Assembly (NCBI GenBank): GCA_948777935.1
Contig: CAQDYY010000005.1
Span: 1-64,000, forward strand
Direction: 5' to 3'
Source: an uncultured Clostridia bacterium
GTDB taxonomy: Bacteria; Bacillota; Clostridia; TANB77; CAG-508
DNA length: 64,000 nt
A program made the translations under genes and the position numbers. The notes below the pieces were generated by a model. It was not told the origin of the DNA and did not search any database. It saw only the letters and a program-made list of their open reading frames with translations. How positions within the stretch are numbered: the stretch's first letter is position 1; each line of letters opens with the position of its first letter. Shown here piece after piece: positions 7,783-16,154 of this stretch.

Positions 7783-9816
7783 ATGCAAAATTCAAACAAA
7801 AGAACCTTTGAAATTATTAATTCAAAAACAAAAATATACTTAGTAATTATTGCAATATTATTAGTAGTTATATGTTGCTATCAAGTAACATTAATTATAC
7901 CAGCCATTATGTTTTACGGACTTATTTGTTTTTATGCACTATGGACTAGTAACAAAAGAAAAGCAGAAATTTCAGAACATATACAAGAACTAACAATTAA
8001 TGTAGATTCTGCAGCAAAAAATACACTAATAAATTCGCCATTTCCACTAATTATATTAGAAACAGATGGAAGTATTATATATAAAAGTTCTAAATTTGTA
8101 AGCGAATTTGAGAATATAGATATAGATAGTGTTTTAAATGAATTAATGCAAGAAATAAGAATAGAAATTGAAGAAAAAATAGCTAATAATGACACTAATA
8201 GAACCAAAGATCGTAATATTGTAAAAGAGCAATTTATTGATGATAAAAATTATAAAATTCTAGGTGAATATGTAAAATCAAAAACTAATGAACGTAAAAA
8301 ACAAGCAGAATACATGGTTCTTTTATATTTTATAGATAACACCGACTATGTAAAAGCAGTAAAAAAATATAATGATGCACAAACATGTATTGGAATTATT
8401 ACTATAGATAACTATGAAGAGATGATGCAGAGAATTCAAACAGAAGATAGACCAGAAGTAATAGCAAAAGTTGAAAAGTTCATATATGATTGGGCAATAG
8501 AATCAAAAGGTGTTGTTATAAAATCAGATAGAAATACTTTTGTATACGTATTTGAACAAAGATATTTAGAAAAAATAAAAGAAAACAAATTTCAAATTTT
8601 AGACCAAATAAAAGAAATAAAATTAGAAGATGGACTTCAAATAACATTAAGCATATCTATCTCAAATCAAGGTGCAACAGAATATGAAAAATATAAATCT
8701 GCACTATCTGGAATGGATATAGTTTTAGGTAGAGGTGGAGACCAAGCAGTAATTCGTGAAAACGAAAAATACTTATTCTTTGGAGGAAGAACCCAAGAAG
8801 TAGAAAAAAGAACAAAAGTAAAAGCGAGAACAGTAGCACATGCACTAGAAGAGTTAATGTTAGCTTCAAAAGACATTATAATTATGGGGCACACAAATGC
8901 AGATATAGATTCAATAGGTTCTAGCTTAGGAGTATATAGAATAGCGAAAAGCCTAGGGAAAGAAGCAAATATTGTAAATGAAGTGGCAGGCTCAACAATT
9001 AGTACATTTATGGAATTTGCAAAAAAAGAAGAAGAAGAAAATACATTTATAGATAAAAGTGAAGCTTTATCTAAAATATCAAATGAAACTTTACTAATTA
9101 TAGTAGATACACATAAAAGAAGTTATGTAGAAGTACCAGAGTTATTAGAAAGAACCAACAAAATTGTAATTATAGATCACCATAGAAGAAGTACAGACTA
9201 TATTGATGATGCAACACTAACTTTCCAAGAAGTGTACGCGTCATCTGCGGCAGAATTAGTAACAGAATTATTACAATATGTAGAAATACCAATTTCATTA
9301 AAGCAAATCGAAATAGAAGGATTGTATGGTGGAATTATGGTAGACACGAAAAATTTTACATTCAAAACAGGAGTTAGAACATTTGAAGCAGCAGCATACC
9401 TTAGAAAATGTGGAGTTGACATTATAAAAGTAAAAAAATGGTTTCAAAGTGATTTAGAGGGTTATAATACAATATCAAATGTAGTAAAAAAAGCTGAAAT
9501 AATACGTGATACAATAGCGATTTCAATATATGAAGAGGAAGGAAAAGATGCAAATTTAATTTGTGCAAAAGCAGCAGATGAACTACTAACAATCAGTAAT
9601 ATAACAGCATCATTTGTTATAGGAACAATAGGAAACAAAGTATGTATTAGTGGACGTTCTATTGGAGATATCAATGTACAAGTAATATTAGAAAAACTAG
9701 GCGGTGGAGGACATATTACACTTGCAGGGGCACAAGTAGAAGGAAAAACCAAACAAGAAGTAAAACAAGAGTTAATTAAAAAAATAGACGAATACTTTAG
9801 TGAATTAGCAAACTAA
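7783..9816 (+). CDS. gdpP: Cyclic-di-AMP phosphodiesterase GdpP
   Basis: Membrane-bound DHH/DHHA1 phosphodiesterase that degrades c-di-AMP, the messenger controlling potassium and cell-wall homeostasis. 677 residues, in the family range. Two N-terminal membrane segments (about 19-52), a PAS-like region (about 75-180), a degenerate GGDEF domain (about 190-330), then the DHH core with ADIDSIGS near 373, the DHH triad in IIDHHRRS near 464, and the DHHA1 end with GGGGHITLAGA. Manganese-binding Asp and His residues are present. It heads a plus-strand block with rplI and dnaB, a common Firmicute order. No CGG. Confidence 0.95.
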   Translation: MQNSNKRTFEIINSKTKIYLVIIAILLVVICCYQVTLIIPAIMFYGLICFYALWTSNKRKAEISEHIQELTINVDSAAKNTLINSPFPLIILETDGSIIYKSSKFVSEFENIDIDSVLNELMQEIRIEIEEKIANNDTNRTKDRNIVKEQFIDDKNYKILGEYVKSKTNERKKQAEYMVLLYFIDNTDYVKAVKKYNDAQTCIGIITIDNYEEMMQRIQTEDRPEVIAKVEKFIYDWAIESKGVVIKSDRNTFVYVFEQRYLEKIKENKFQILDQIKEIKLEDGLQITLSISISNQGATEYEKYKSALSGMDIVLGRGGDQAVIRENEKYLFFGGRTQEVEKRTKVKARTVAHALEELMLASKDIIIMGHTNADIDSIGSSLGVYRIAKSLGKEANIVNEVAGSTISTFMEFAKKEEEENTFIDKSEALSKISNETLLIIVDTHKRSYVEVPELLERTNKIVIIDHHRRSTDYIDDATLTFQEVYASSAAELVTELLQYVEIPISLKQIEIEGLYGGIMVDTKNFTFKTGVRTFEAAAYLRKCGVDIIKVKKWFQSDLEGYNTISNVVKKAEIIRDTIAISIYEEEGKDANLICAKAADELLTISNITASFVIGTIGNKVCISGRSIGDINVQVILEKLGGGGHITLAGAQVEGKTKQEVKQELIKKIDEYFSELAN

Positions 9817-9817
9817 A

Positions 9818-9849
9818 AGTAGGGGCGGAATCCATTTCCGCCCCTACTT
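9818..9849. repeat. GTAGGGGCGGA/TCCGCCCCTAC hairpin
   Basis: Near-perfect palindrome just after the gdpP stop; related hairpins occur at 43827-43850 and 43879-43901. A terminator-like role for gdpP is possible, although no strong T-run follows. Confidence 0.7.
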
Positions 9850-9968
9850 AGTAAAAGAATATATATTTCATACATTACACCATTCTTTTGCAAAATCACA
9901 TAAAACCCTTGAAAAATAGTAGAATTTGCGATAAACTATTATACAAGAAAAAAGGAGAGTGGACATAT

Positions 9969-10415
9969 ATGAAAGTAATCTTAAAAGAAGATATAAAAGG
10001 AGTAGGAAAAAAAGATCAAATAGTAAATGCAAATGATGGATATGCAAGAAACTATCTATTTCCCAAAAACCTAGCAGTTCTAGCAGATAAAGGGAATTTA
10101 ACAAACTTGCAATCTAAAAAAACATCAGAAGAACATAGAAAAGAATTAGAAAGAGAAGCTGCAAAAGAAACTGCAAAAAAAATAGAAGAAATATTACTAA
10201 AATTACCAGTAAAATCAGGAGAAAACGGAAAAGTATTTGGAAGTATTACAGCAAAAGAAATTGCAGAAAACTTAGAAAAACAATATAAAATTAAGGTAGA
10301 TAAAAAGAAAATAAATCTACAAGAACCAATAAAAAACTTAGGAACATTCAATATAGAAATCAAACTATATGACGGTGTAAATGCAAAACTAAAAGTAAAC
10401 GTAATATCAATGTAG
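9969..10415 (+). CDS. rplI: 50S ribosomal protein bL9
   Basis: 148 residues, the normal length. The N-terminal RNA-binding signature is MKVILKEDIKGVGKKDQIV followed by GYARNYLFPKNLA, then the long connecting helix and the C-terminal domain. Binds domain V of 23S rRNA near the L1 stalk. Start ATG 9969 is supported by GGAGAG seven to twelve bases upstream; an in-frame start further upstream is not favoured. The stop codon TAG is the first three bases of a 50-bp repeat (10413-10463), so a repeat insertion or a shared end has shaped this terminus. It precedes dnaB on the same strand. Confidence 0.96.
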   Translation: MKVILKEDIKGVGKKDQIVNANDGYARNYLFPKNLAVLADKGNLTNLQSKKTSEEHRKELEREAAKETAKKIEEILLKLPVKSGENGKVFGSITAKEIAENLEKQYKIKVDKKKINLQEPIKNLGTFNIEIKLYDGVNAKLKVNVISM

Positions 10416-10463
10416 GGGCACGTTTAAAGGGAATACCCATAAGACATGACACCACTAAAGCCC
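10413..10463. repeat. 50-bp repeat, copy 2 (diverged)
   Basis: Starts TAGGGGCACG and ends with GACACCACTAAAGCCC; the terminal GTGCCC is degraded. It supplies the rplI stop codon. Confidence 0.75.
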
Positions 10464-10489
10464 ATAAAAATATATTAATGATACCAATG

Positions 10490-10540
10490 TAGGGGCACCG
10501 TTGTTTAAGAATACCTGTAAGACATGACACCACTGTGCCC
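10490..10540. repeat. 50-bp GGGCAC...GTGCCC repeat, copy 3
   Basis: TAGGGGCACCGTTG through CACCACTGTGCCC, 27 bases after copy 2 and 18 bases before dnaB. Confidence 0.85.
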
Positions 10541-10558
10541 AATATATAAGGAGAAAAT

Positions 10559-11890
10559 ATGGAATTAGGAAAAATACCACCAAGCGATATAGAAGCAGAA
10601 CAAGCAGTATTAGGAAGCATGCTAACAGACAAAGAAGCAGTTACATCAGTTATAGAAGTATTAAAAGAAGAAGACTTCTATCGTGAAGACAATAAATCAA
10701 TATATGGAGCAATCTTAAACCTATATAACCGTGCAGAACCAATAGATATCATCACACTAAAAGCAGAATTAGTATCAATTGGTAAATTTGAAGCAGTAGG
10801 AGGGCTAGAATATTTAGCAAGCCTTCCAGACATGGCACCAACAACAGCAAACATAGACAAATACATAAAAATAGTAGAAGAAAAATCAATGTTAAGAAGT
10901 CTAATTCAAACTGCAAACCAAATAATAGCTTTAGGATATGATCCAACAGAAGAAGTAGAAAATATAATGGATCAAGCAGAAAAAAAGATATTTGATGTAA
11001 TGCAGAAAAAGAATCAAAAAGGATATGCATCAATTAAAGATATATTAGTAGACACATTTGCAGGGCTAGAAAAATTATATAATCAAAAAGGACACATAAC
11101 AGGTGTACCAACAGGATTTTCAGACTTAGACTATAAAACAGCAGGTCTACACGAATCAGATTTAGTATTAATTGCAGCAAGACCAGCAATGGGAAAATCA
11201 GCATTTGCATTAAATATAGCAGCAAATGCGGCAGTACGTGCAAATGTACCAGTTGCAATATTCAGCTTAGAAATGTCAAAAGAACAAATGGTAAACAGAA
11301 TTTTATGTAGTGAAGCAATGGTAGACAGTAATAAAATAAGAACAGGAAAAATAGATGATGAAGACTGGATGAAACTTGCAAGTTCATTAGGACCACTTTC
11401 AGAATCTGGAATATATATTGACGACACACCAGGAATTTCAGTTATGGAGATTAGAGCAAAATGCAGAAAACTAAAACTAGAAAAAAATATAGGGTTAGTA
11501 GTTATAGATTACTTGCAATTAGTTCAAGGAAGTAGCAAAAGAGGAGGAAGCCGTGAACAAGAAATATCAGAAATAAGTCGTTCTCTAAAAATACTTGCAA
11601 AAGAAATCAATGTACCAGTAATAGCCCTGTCACAACTATCAAGAGCACCAGAACAACGTCCAGACCATAGGCCAATGCTATCAGACCTTCGTGAATCTGG
11701 AGCAATAGAGCAAGATGCAGATATAGTAATGTTTTTATATAGAGATGACTACTATAACGAAGAAAGCGAAAAGAAAAATGTAGCAGAAGTAATAATTGCA
11801 AAACACCGTTCTGGTTCAACTGGAACAGTAGAGCTACTATGGCTAGGCAATTACACAAAATTTACTAATATTGAAAAATATAGAGATTAG
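10559..11890 (+). CDS. dnaB: Replicative DNA helicase DnaB
   Basis: Hexameric helicase of the replication fork (443 residues). N-terminal DnaG-interaction domain (PPSDIEAEQAVLGSML), a linker helix region, then the RecA-like domain with Walker A ARPAMGKSAF near 207-215, Walker B VVIDYLQL and the DLRESGAIEQDAD motif. Start ATG 10559 is preceded by AAGGAGAAAAT. It lies between rplI and tilS; the following gene begins ten bases after its stop, so the two are probably co-transcribed. No CGG. Confidence 0.97.
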   Translation: MELGKIPPSDIEAEQAVLGSMLTDKEAVTSVIEVLKEEDFYREDNKSIYGAILNLYNRAEPIDIITLKAELVSIGKFEAVGGLEYLASLPDMAPTTANIDKYIKIVEEKSMLRSLIQTANQIIALGYDPTEEVENIMDQAEKKIFDVMQKKNQKGYASIKDILVDTFAGLEKLYNQKGHITGVPTGFSDLDYKTAGLHESDLVLIAARPAMGKSAFALNIAANAAVRANVPVAIFSLEMSKEQMVNRILCSEAMVDSNKIRTGKIDDEDWMKLASSLGPLSESGIYIDDTPGISVMEIRAKCRKLKLEKNIGLVVIDYLQLVQGSSKRGGSREQEISEISRSLKILAKEINVPVIALSQLSRAPEQRPDHRPMLSDLRESGAIEQDADIVMFLYRDDYYNEESEKKNVAEVIIAKHRSGSTGTVELLWLGNYTKFTNIEKYRD

Positions 11891-11899
11891 AAGGAAGAC

Positions 11900-12889
11900 A
11901 TGATGTTAGAAGAAAAAGTATTAGAAACAATTAATAAATATCATTTAATAGAAGAAAATGATCATATAGTACTAGGAGTGTCAGGGGGACCTGACTCTAC
12001 TTGTTTATTCCATATATTTTTAGAACTACAAAAACAAATAAAATTTACATTTGTAGTATGCCATATAAACCACAAAATTCGAGAAGAAGCAGACGAAGAT
12101 GAACAATATGTAGAAAATATGTGTAAAATTCATAATATTCCATTCTTTGTAAAAAGAGAACAAATTATAGACATAGCCAAAAAGCAAAAAATTGGAACAG
12201 AAGAAATGGGAAGAAAAGTAAGATATGAATTTTTTTATGAAATACTAAAACAAGAAAAAGCAAATAAAATTGCAACAGCACATACAAAAAATGATTTAGC
12301 TGAAACAGTAATTATGAACTTACTTAGGGGAACAGGGCTTTCGGGTTTAAAAGGAATAGAACCTAAAAGAGAAAATAAATACATACGACCATTAATAGAA
12401 TGCGAAAAACAAGAAATAGATGAGTATTGCAAGGAAAAAAGACTAGAACCTAAAATAGACAAAACAAACTTTGAAAACTTATACACAAGAAACAAAATAA
12501 GAAACAAGCTAATCCCATATATAAAAGAAGAATTTAACCCAAACATTATAGAATCATTAGCACGAATGGCTGAAATAATATCAAATGAGGACAAATACAT
12601 AGAAAACATAACCCAAAAATACTATAACGAACTTTTTATAGACAGTTCAGAAGCAGAAATCATATTAGACTTAAAAAAATTTAATAACTTAGATTTAGTT
12701 ATAAAAAATAGAATTGTGTTATATACTATAACGACGCTTTTTAAATCAAGTGCAGGAATAGAAAAAAAGCATATAGAGGATATTATTAAATTATGTGCAA
12801 ATAATATAGGAAACAAATACCTAATTCCAAACAAAAAAATAAAAATTTTAATAAAAAATCGTAAAATATTTTTTATCAAGAACCAATAG
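11900..12889 (+). CDS. tilS: tRNA(Ile)-lysidine synthetase
   Basis: Modifies C34 of the CAT-anticodon tRNA-Ile to lysidine so that AUA is read as isoleucine; essential. 329 residues with PP-loop SGGPDS at 28-33, CHINHKIR, RYEFF and the HTKNDLAETVIMNLLRG signature. The C-terminal substrate-binding part is short compared with E. coli (432 residues) but similar to other clostridial forms. Two adjacent ATG codons (11900, 11903) are possible starts after AGAAGGAAG. It precedes ftsH, the common Firmicute order, but hpt is absent between them. Confidence 0.93.
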   Translation: MMLEEKVLETINKYHLIEENDHIVLGVSGGPDSTCLFHIFLELQKQIKFTFVVCHINHKIREEADEDEQYVENMCKIHNIPFFVKREQIIDIAKKQKIGTEEMGRKVRYEFFYEILKQEKANKIATAHTKNDLAETVIMNLLRGTGLSGLKGIEPKRENKYIRPLIECEKQEIDEYCKEKRLEPKIDKTNFENLYTRNKIRNKLIPYIKEEFNPNIIESLARMAEIISNEDKYIENITQKYYNELFIDSSEAEIILDLKKFNNLDLVIKNRIVLYTITTLFKSSAGIEKKHIEDIIKLCANNIGNKYLIPNKKIKILIKNRKIFFIKNQ

Positions 12890-12949
12890 CTTCCGTAGGT
12901 AAAACCTTGATACGACTGGGTTCGACACAAAAATGACACATAAAAACTA

Positions 12950-12978
12950 TTGCAATTAAAAATAAAATATGTTATATT
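12950..12978 (+). promoter_or_regulatory. Sigma-A-type promoter for ftsH
   Basis: TTGCAA (12950-12955), 17-base spacer, TATATT (12973-12978), about 44 bases upstream of the ftsH start. Confidence 0.65.
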
Positions 12979-13021
12979 GCAAACAAAACTTATAAAAAGC
13001 AAAACAAGGGAGGAAATCATC

Positions 13022-14818
13022 TTGAAAAACGGATTAAAAACACTAGCCATGTGGCTAATAATAGTAGTAATATTTATTGTATTACTAACATCAATAATAG
13101 ACAACCAAGACACAAAAATGACCTATTCAGAATTAATTGCAAAAATGGAAACATCAGAAATATTAGAAATTGAATTGTCATCAGATTCAAAAAAAGCATA
13201 TGTAAAAACAAAAGGAGACAACAACAAAAAAGAAGTAAACATACCAAGTATACACACATTTATGTCATACGCTGAAAACTCATTAAAAGAAGGAAACATT
13301 AAACTAACAGAAAAAAGCCAACCAATATTTATGACAATACTAGGGCTACTTACACCATTTGGATTACTTATTATATTCATAATATTCTGGTTATTTGTAA
13401 TGAACCCAAACCAAGGTGGAAACAAAACCATGTCATTTGGAAAAAGCAAAGCAAGGCTAATGGGTGGAGCAGAGCAAAACAAAATAACATTTGAAGATGT
13501 TGCTGGTGTAGATGAAGAGAAAGAAGAACTACAAGAAATAGTAGAATTCTTAAAAAGTCCAAAGAAATTTACAGACATGGGAGCAAGAATACCAAAAGGA
13601 GTATTACTAGTAGGTCAGCCAGGAACAGGAAAAACATTACTTGCAAAAGCAGTAGCAGGAGAAGCAGGAGTACCATTCTTTATAATAAGTGGTTCAGATT
13701 TCGTAGAAATGTTTGTAGGTGTAGGAGCATCACGTGTAAGAGACTTATTTGAAGAAGCAAAGAAAAAAGCACCATGTATCATATTTATAGACGAAATAGA
13801 CGCAGTAGGACGTCAAAGAGGAGCAGGTTTAGGAGGAGGACATGATGAAAGAGAACAAACACTAAACCAATTATTAGTAGAAATGGATGGATTTGGAACA
13901 AATGAAGGAGTTATAGTACTAGCTGCAACAAACCGTCCAGACGTATTAGATAAGGCTCTACTAAGACCAGGAAGATTTGACCGTCAAATAGTAGTATCAG
14001 CACCAGATGTAAAAGCAAGAGAACAAATATTAGAAGTACACGCAAAAAAGAAAAAATTAGCAGAAGATGTAGACCTAAAAACAATAGCTAAAAACACATC
14101 AGGATTTGCAGGAGCAGACTTAGAAAACGTATTAAATGAAGCAGCTTTACTTGCAGCAAGAAGAAACATAAAAGAAATAGGAATGAAAGAAATAGAAGAT
14201 GCCATGGTAAAAGTAACTATGGGACCAGAAAAGAAAACAAGAGTAAGAAGCGAAAAAGAAAACAAATTAGTAGCATACCACGAAGCAGGTCATGCAGTTG
14301 TAAGTAGATATTTACCAACACAAGACCCTGTACACCAAATATCAATTGTACCAAGAGGAATGGCAGGAGGATACACAATGTATCGTCCAACAGAAGACAA
14401 ATCATTTATGTCAAAAACTGAAATGGAAGAAAACATTGTATCATTATTAGGCGGTAGGGTAGCAGAAAAACTAATATTAGATGATATCTCAACAGGAGCA
14501 AGTAATGATATAGAAAGAGCAACAAAAATTGCAAGAAGCATGGTAACAAAATATGGAATGAGTGATAAAGTAGGAGCAATAATGCTAGGCTCTACACAAG
14601 AAGAAGTATTTTTAGGAAGAGATTTTGCACAAAGCAAAGAATATTCAGAAGAAACAGCATCAATTATAGATGAAGAAACCAAAAAGATAATAGATGCAGC
14701 ATATAACAAAGCAGTAGAAATCTTAAAAGAAAACATAGAAAAACTTCATAAAGTAGCAGGAATCTTACTAGAAAAAGAAAAAATAGACGGAGAAGAATTT
14801 GACGAAATATTTGCATAA
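13022..14818 (+). CDS. ftsH: ATP-dependent zinc metalloprotease FtsH
   Basis: Membrane-anchored AAA+ protease that degrades misfolded membrane proteins and regulators. 598 residues from a TTG start at 13022, chosen because GGGAGGAA lies just upstream and the protein then begins LKNGLKTLAMW; an upstream ATG (12950) lies inside the promoter. Two membrane segments (about 9-27 and 105-125) flank the extracytoplasmic domain. The AAA domain has Walker A GQPGTGKT near 198-205 and the second region of homology (ATNRPDVLDKALLRPGRFDR). The zinc site HEAGH is near 420. No CGG. Confidence 0.96.
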   Translation: MKNGLKTLAMWLIIVVIFIVLLTSIIDNQDTKMTYSELIAKMETSEILEIELSSDSKKAYVKTKGDNNKKEVNIPSIHTFMSYAENSLKEGNIKLTEKSQPIFMTILGLLTPFGLLIIFIIFWLFVMNPNQGGNKTMSFGKSKARLMGGAEQNKITFEDVAGVDEEKEELQEIVEFLKSPKKFTDMGARIPKGVLLVGQPGTGKTLLAKAVAGEAGVPFFIISGSDFVEMFVGVGASRVRDLFEEAKKKAPCIIFIDEIDAVGRQRGAGLGGGHDEREQTLNQLLVEMDGFGTNEGVIVLAATNRPDVLDKALLRPGRFDRQIVVSAPDVKAREQILEVHAKKKKLAEDVDLKTIAKNTSGFAGADLENVLNEAALLAARRNIKEIGMKEIEDAMVKVTMGPEKKTRVRSEKENKLVAYHEAGHAVVSRYLPTQDPVHQISIVPRGMAGGYTMYRPTEDKSFMSKTEMEENIVSLLGGRVAEKLILDDISTGASNDIERATKIARSMVTKYGMSDKVGAIMLGSTQEEVFLGRDFAQSKEYSEETASIIDEETKKIIDAAYNKAVEILKENIEKLHKVAGILLEKEKIDGEEFDEIFA

Positions 14819-14822
14819 AATA

Positions 14823-14860
14823 AAACACCGAAATCATGAAAGTGATTTTGGTGTTTTTTA
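14823..14860 (+). terminator. Rho-independent terminator after ftsH
   Basis: Stem AACACCGAAATCA/TGATTTTGGTGTT with a short loop, followed by a run of T. Confidence 0.85.
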
Positions 14861-14868
14861 TATTCTAG

Positions 14869-14970
14869 GAAATTCATGCCAGTGGCATAAATTTCCGTAG
14901 AAGATAATTATGGCGGAAGTTAGATTTTGTAAGCAGTTTCTACTGCGTACAAAATCTTAGTTTCGGTTTT
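14869..14970. repeat. Two hairpins between ftsH and the crp-like gene
   Basis: The first (14869-14898) pairs GGAAATT-ATGCCA with TGGCAT-AATTTCC. The second (14932-14968) pairs AGATTTTGTA-GCAGT with ACTGC-TACAAAATCT around TTCT. They resemble the nested hairpins of the long palindromes elsewhere in the window. Confidence 0.6.
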
Positions 14971-14986
14971 TTAGAAAAAACGTTTG

Positions 14987-15036
14987 TAGGGGCACCGTTT
15001 GTGGGAATACCAGTTAGACATGACACCACTGTGCCC
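14987..15036. repeat. 50-bp GGGCAC...GTGCCC repeat, copy 4
   Basis: TAGGGGCACCGTTTGTGGG through CACCACTGTGCCC, eight bases after the 3' end of the convergent crp-like gene. Confidence 0.85.
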
Positions 15037-15044
15037 GTTTGTCT

Positions 15045-15678
15045 TTATTTATATAATAACCTAATACTATTACCATTTTTTTCGATAAAACCATCTTCTT
15101 TTAAAAGTTTTAATTCACGCATCATAGCACTTCTATCAACACTCAAATAATCTGCAAGATCAGTAAGAGAAAAAGAAAGTTGGAAGGTTTTCCCCATATT
15201 CTTAGAAGAAACAACATTAAAATAACCAAGTAATTTTTCACGAATAGTTCGCTTACTAAGTAGTTCAATTCTTGTATTTAATTCAATCACCTTATTCAAA
15301 TATAAAGAAGAAAGGCTATCTAACAACTTTTGGTGAAAAGTACAATCCGGTTTGCAATTTTCTTGTAAATCATCATAAATAAAAAACAAAATAGCTGAAG
15401 TTTTTTTTGCCTCTACAAATAACTCATTATTAGTATTAACAACATAAAAAATCTCACCAAAAATATCATTATTTGAAAAATGTTCAACAATTGTACGGTT
15501 TCCATTTAAATCATAACGAATTAAATCAGCTTCACCGAGAAAGCATTAAACAAAGCTGATTACGTTTAGCAATATAAGAGGTAATAAGTTCACCCTTTTT
15601 AAAAACCTTTTTTTGAACCTTAGAACAATTATGGTCTAATTCTTTAATAAACATAGACAAATCTAAATTAGTATTCAT
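15045..15678 (-). CDS. Crp/Fnr-family transcriptional regulator, read through one CGG +1 site
   Basis: With the +1 shift the product has 210 residues. An N-terminal cyclic-nucleotide-binding-like jelly roll runs from about 15 to 120 (KKGELITSYIAKRNQLCLMLSGEADLI), then a long dimer helix, then a C-terminal winged helix-turn-helix (SLTDLADYLSVDRSAMMREL). It starts at ATG 15678 after AGGAGT. The break is at CGG 15537-15535 (codon 48), where the zero frame stops at once (TGA). It is divergent from nrdD, and a perfect 14-bp palindrome at 16085-16098 is a candidate operator, so control of anaerobic nucleotide reduction is a reasonable guess. No Fnr-type four-cysteine cluster is obvious; the ligand is unknown. 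Confidence 0.82.
15535..15537 (-). other. CGG +1 frameshift site, crp-like codon 48
   Basis: Zero frame CTT TCT CGG TGA; skipping the C gives CTT TCT GGT GAA GCT GAT, restoring LSGEAD, a typical beta-turn of this domain. Confidence 0.88.
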
Positions 15679-15691
15679 AAAATTACTCCTC

Positions 15692-15896
15692 AAGAACCCC
15701 CAGTCCACTTCGTGGACAGCCCCCTTAAGTAAAGGGGCCATTACTCTCCTGATTTAGAATAGCATAGTATTTTTTAAGGGTAGAGAAAAGCCTACTTTAT
15801 TTAAGGGAAGTTAAGATAGCTGTTAGCGAACATTAGTGAGCGTTACAGATATCTTATGCAGTGGCTGGCAGTCCAAAGGACTGACGGAGGGTTCTT
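15692..15896. mobile_element. MITE-like element with AAGAACCC/GGGTTCTT ends, copy 1
   Basis: About 205 bp bounded by AAGAACCCCCAGTC and GACGGAGGGTTCTT. Near-identical copies lie at 18280-18487 and 22063-22212. No ORF inside. The inner part has GGACTG/CAGTCC-type hairpins and the GCCCCCTTAAGTAAAGGGG block shared by all copies. Confidence 0.75.
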
Positions 15897-16084
15897 AATA
15901 CTCTTTAACATTCCTTTCCCATTATACATAAAATCCACACAAAATGCAACAAAGAAAAAGCACATATTTTATGCGAAACTTAGGCAAAATCAAATGTCAC
16001 ATATTTGTAATATAAATGAAATAATAATAAATTGCTTACAACCAAAGGGAATTAGAACAAATAAAAACTCATACTTCATAATTT

Positions 16085-16125
16085 GTTGCAATTGCAACAG
16101 AAAATAAAAAAAGTTGATATATAAT
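16085..16125 (+). promoter_or_regulatory. Candidate Crp/Fnr operator and -10 box of nrdD
   Basis: GTTGCAATTGCAAC (16085-16098) is a perfect 14-bp palindrome. A TATAAT -10 box follows at 16120-16125, with no good -35 hexamer 17 bases upstream of it. An activator site near the -35 position would fit the divergent crp-like gene. Confidence 0.5.
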
Positions 16126-16154
16126 AAATGCATAAACAAAAGGGGGAGAAAACT

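Larger units (their letters stand above)
15679..16154. promoter_or_regulatory. Intergenic region between the crp-like gene and nrdD
   Basis: Holds a MITE-like element (15692-15896), then AT-rich DNA with the palindrome at 16085-16098 and the nrdD -10 box. The ribosome-binding site of the crp-like gene lies just outside the MITE, so the element has inserted into or next to its leader. Confidence 0.65.
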
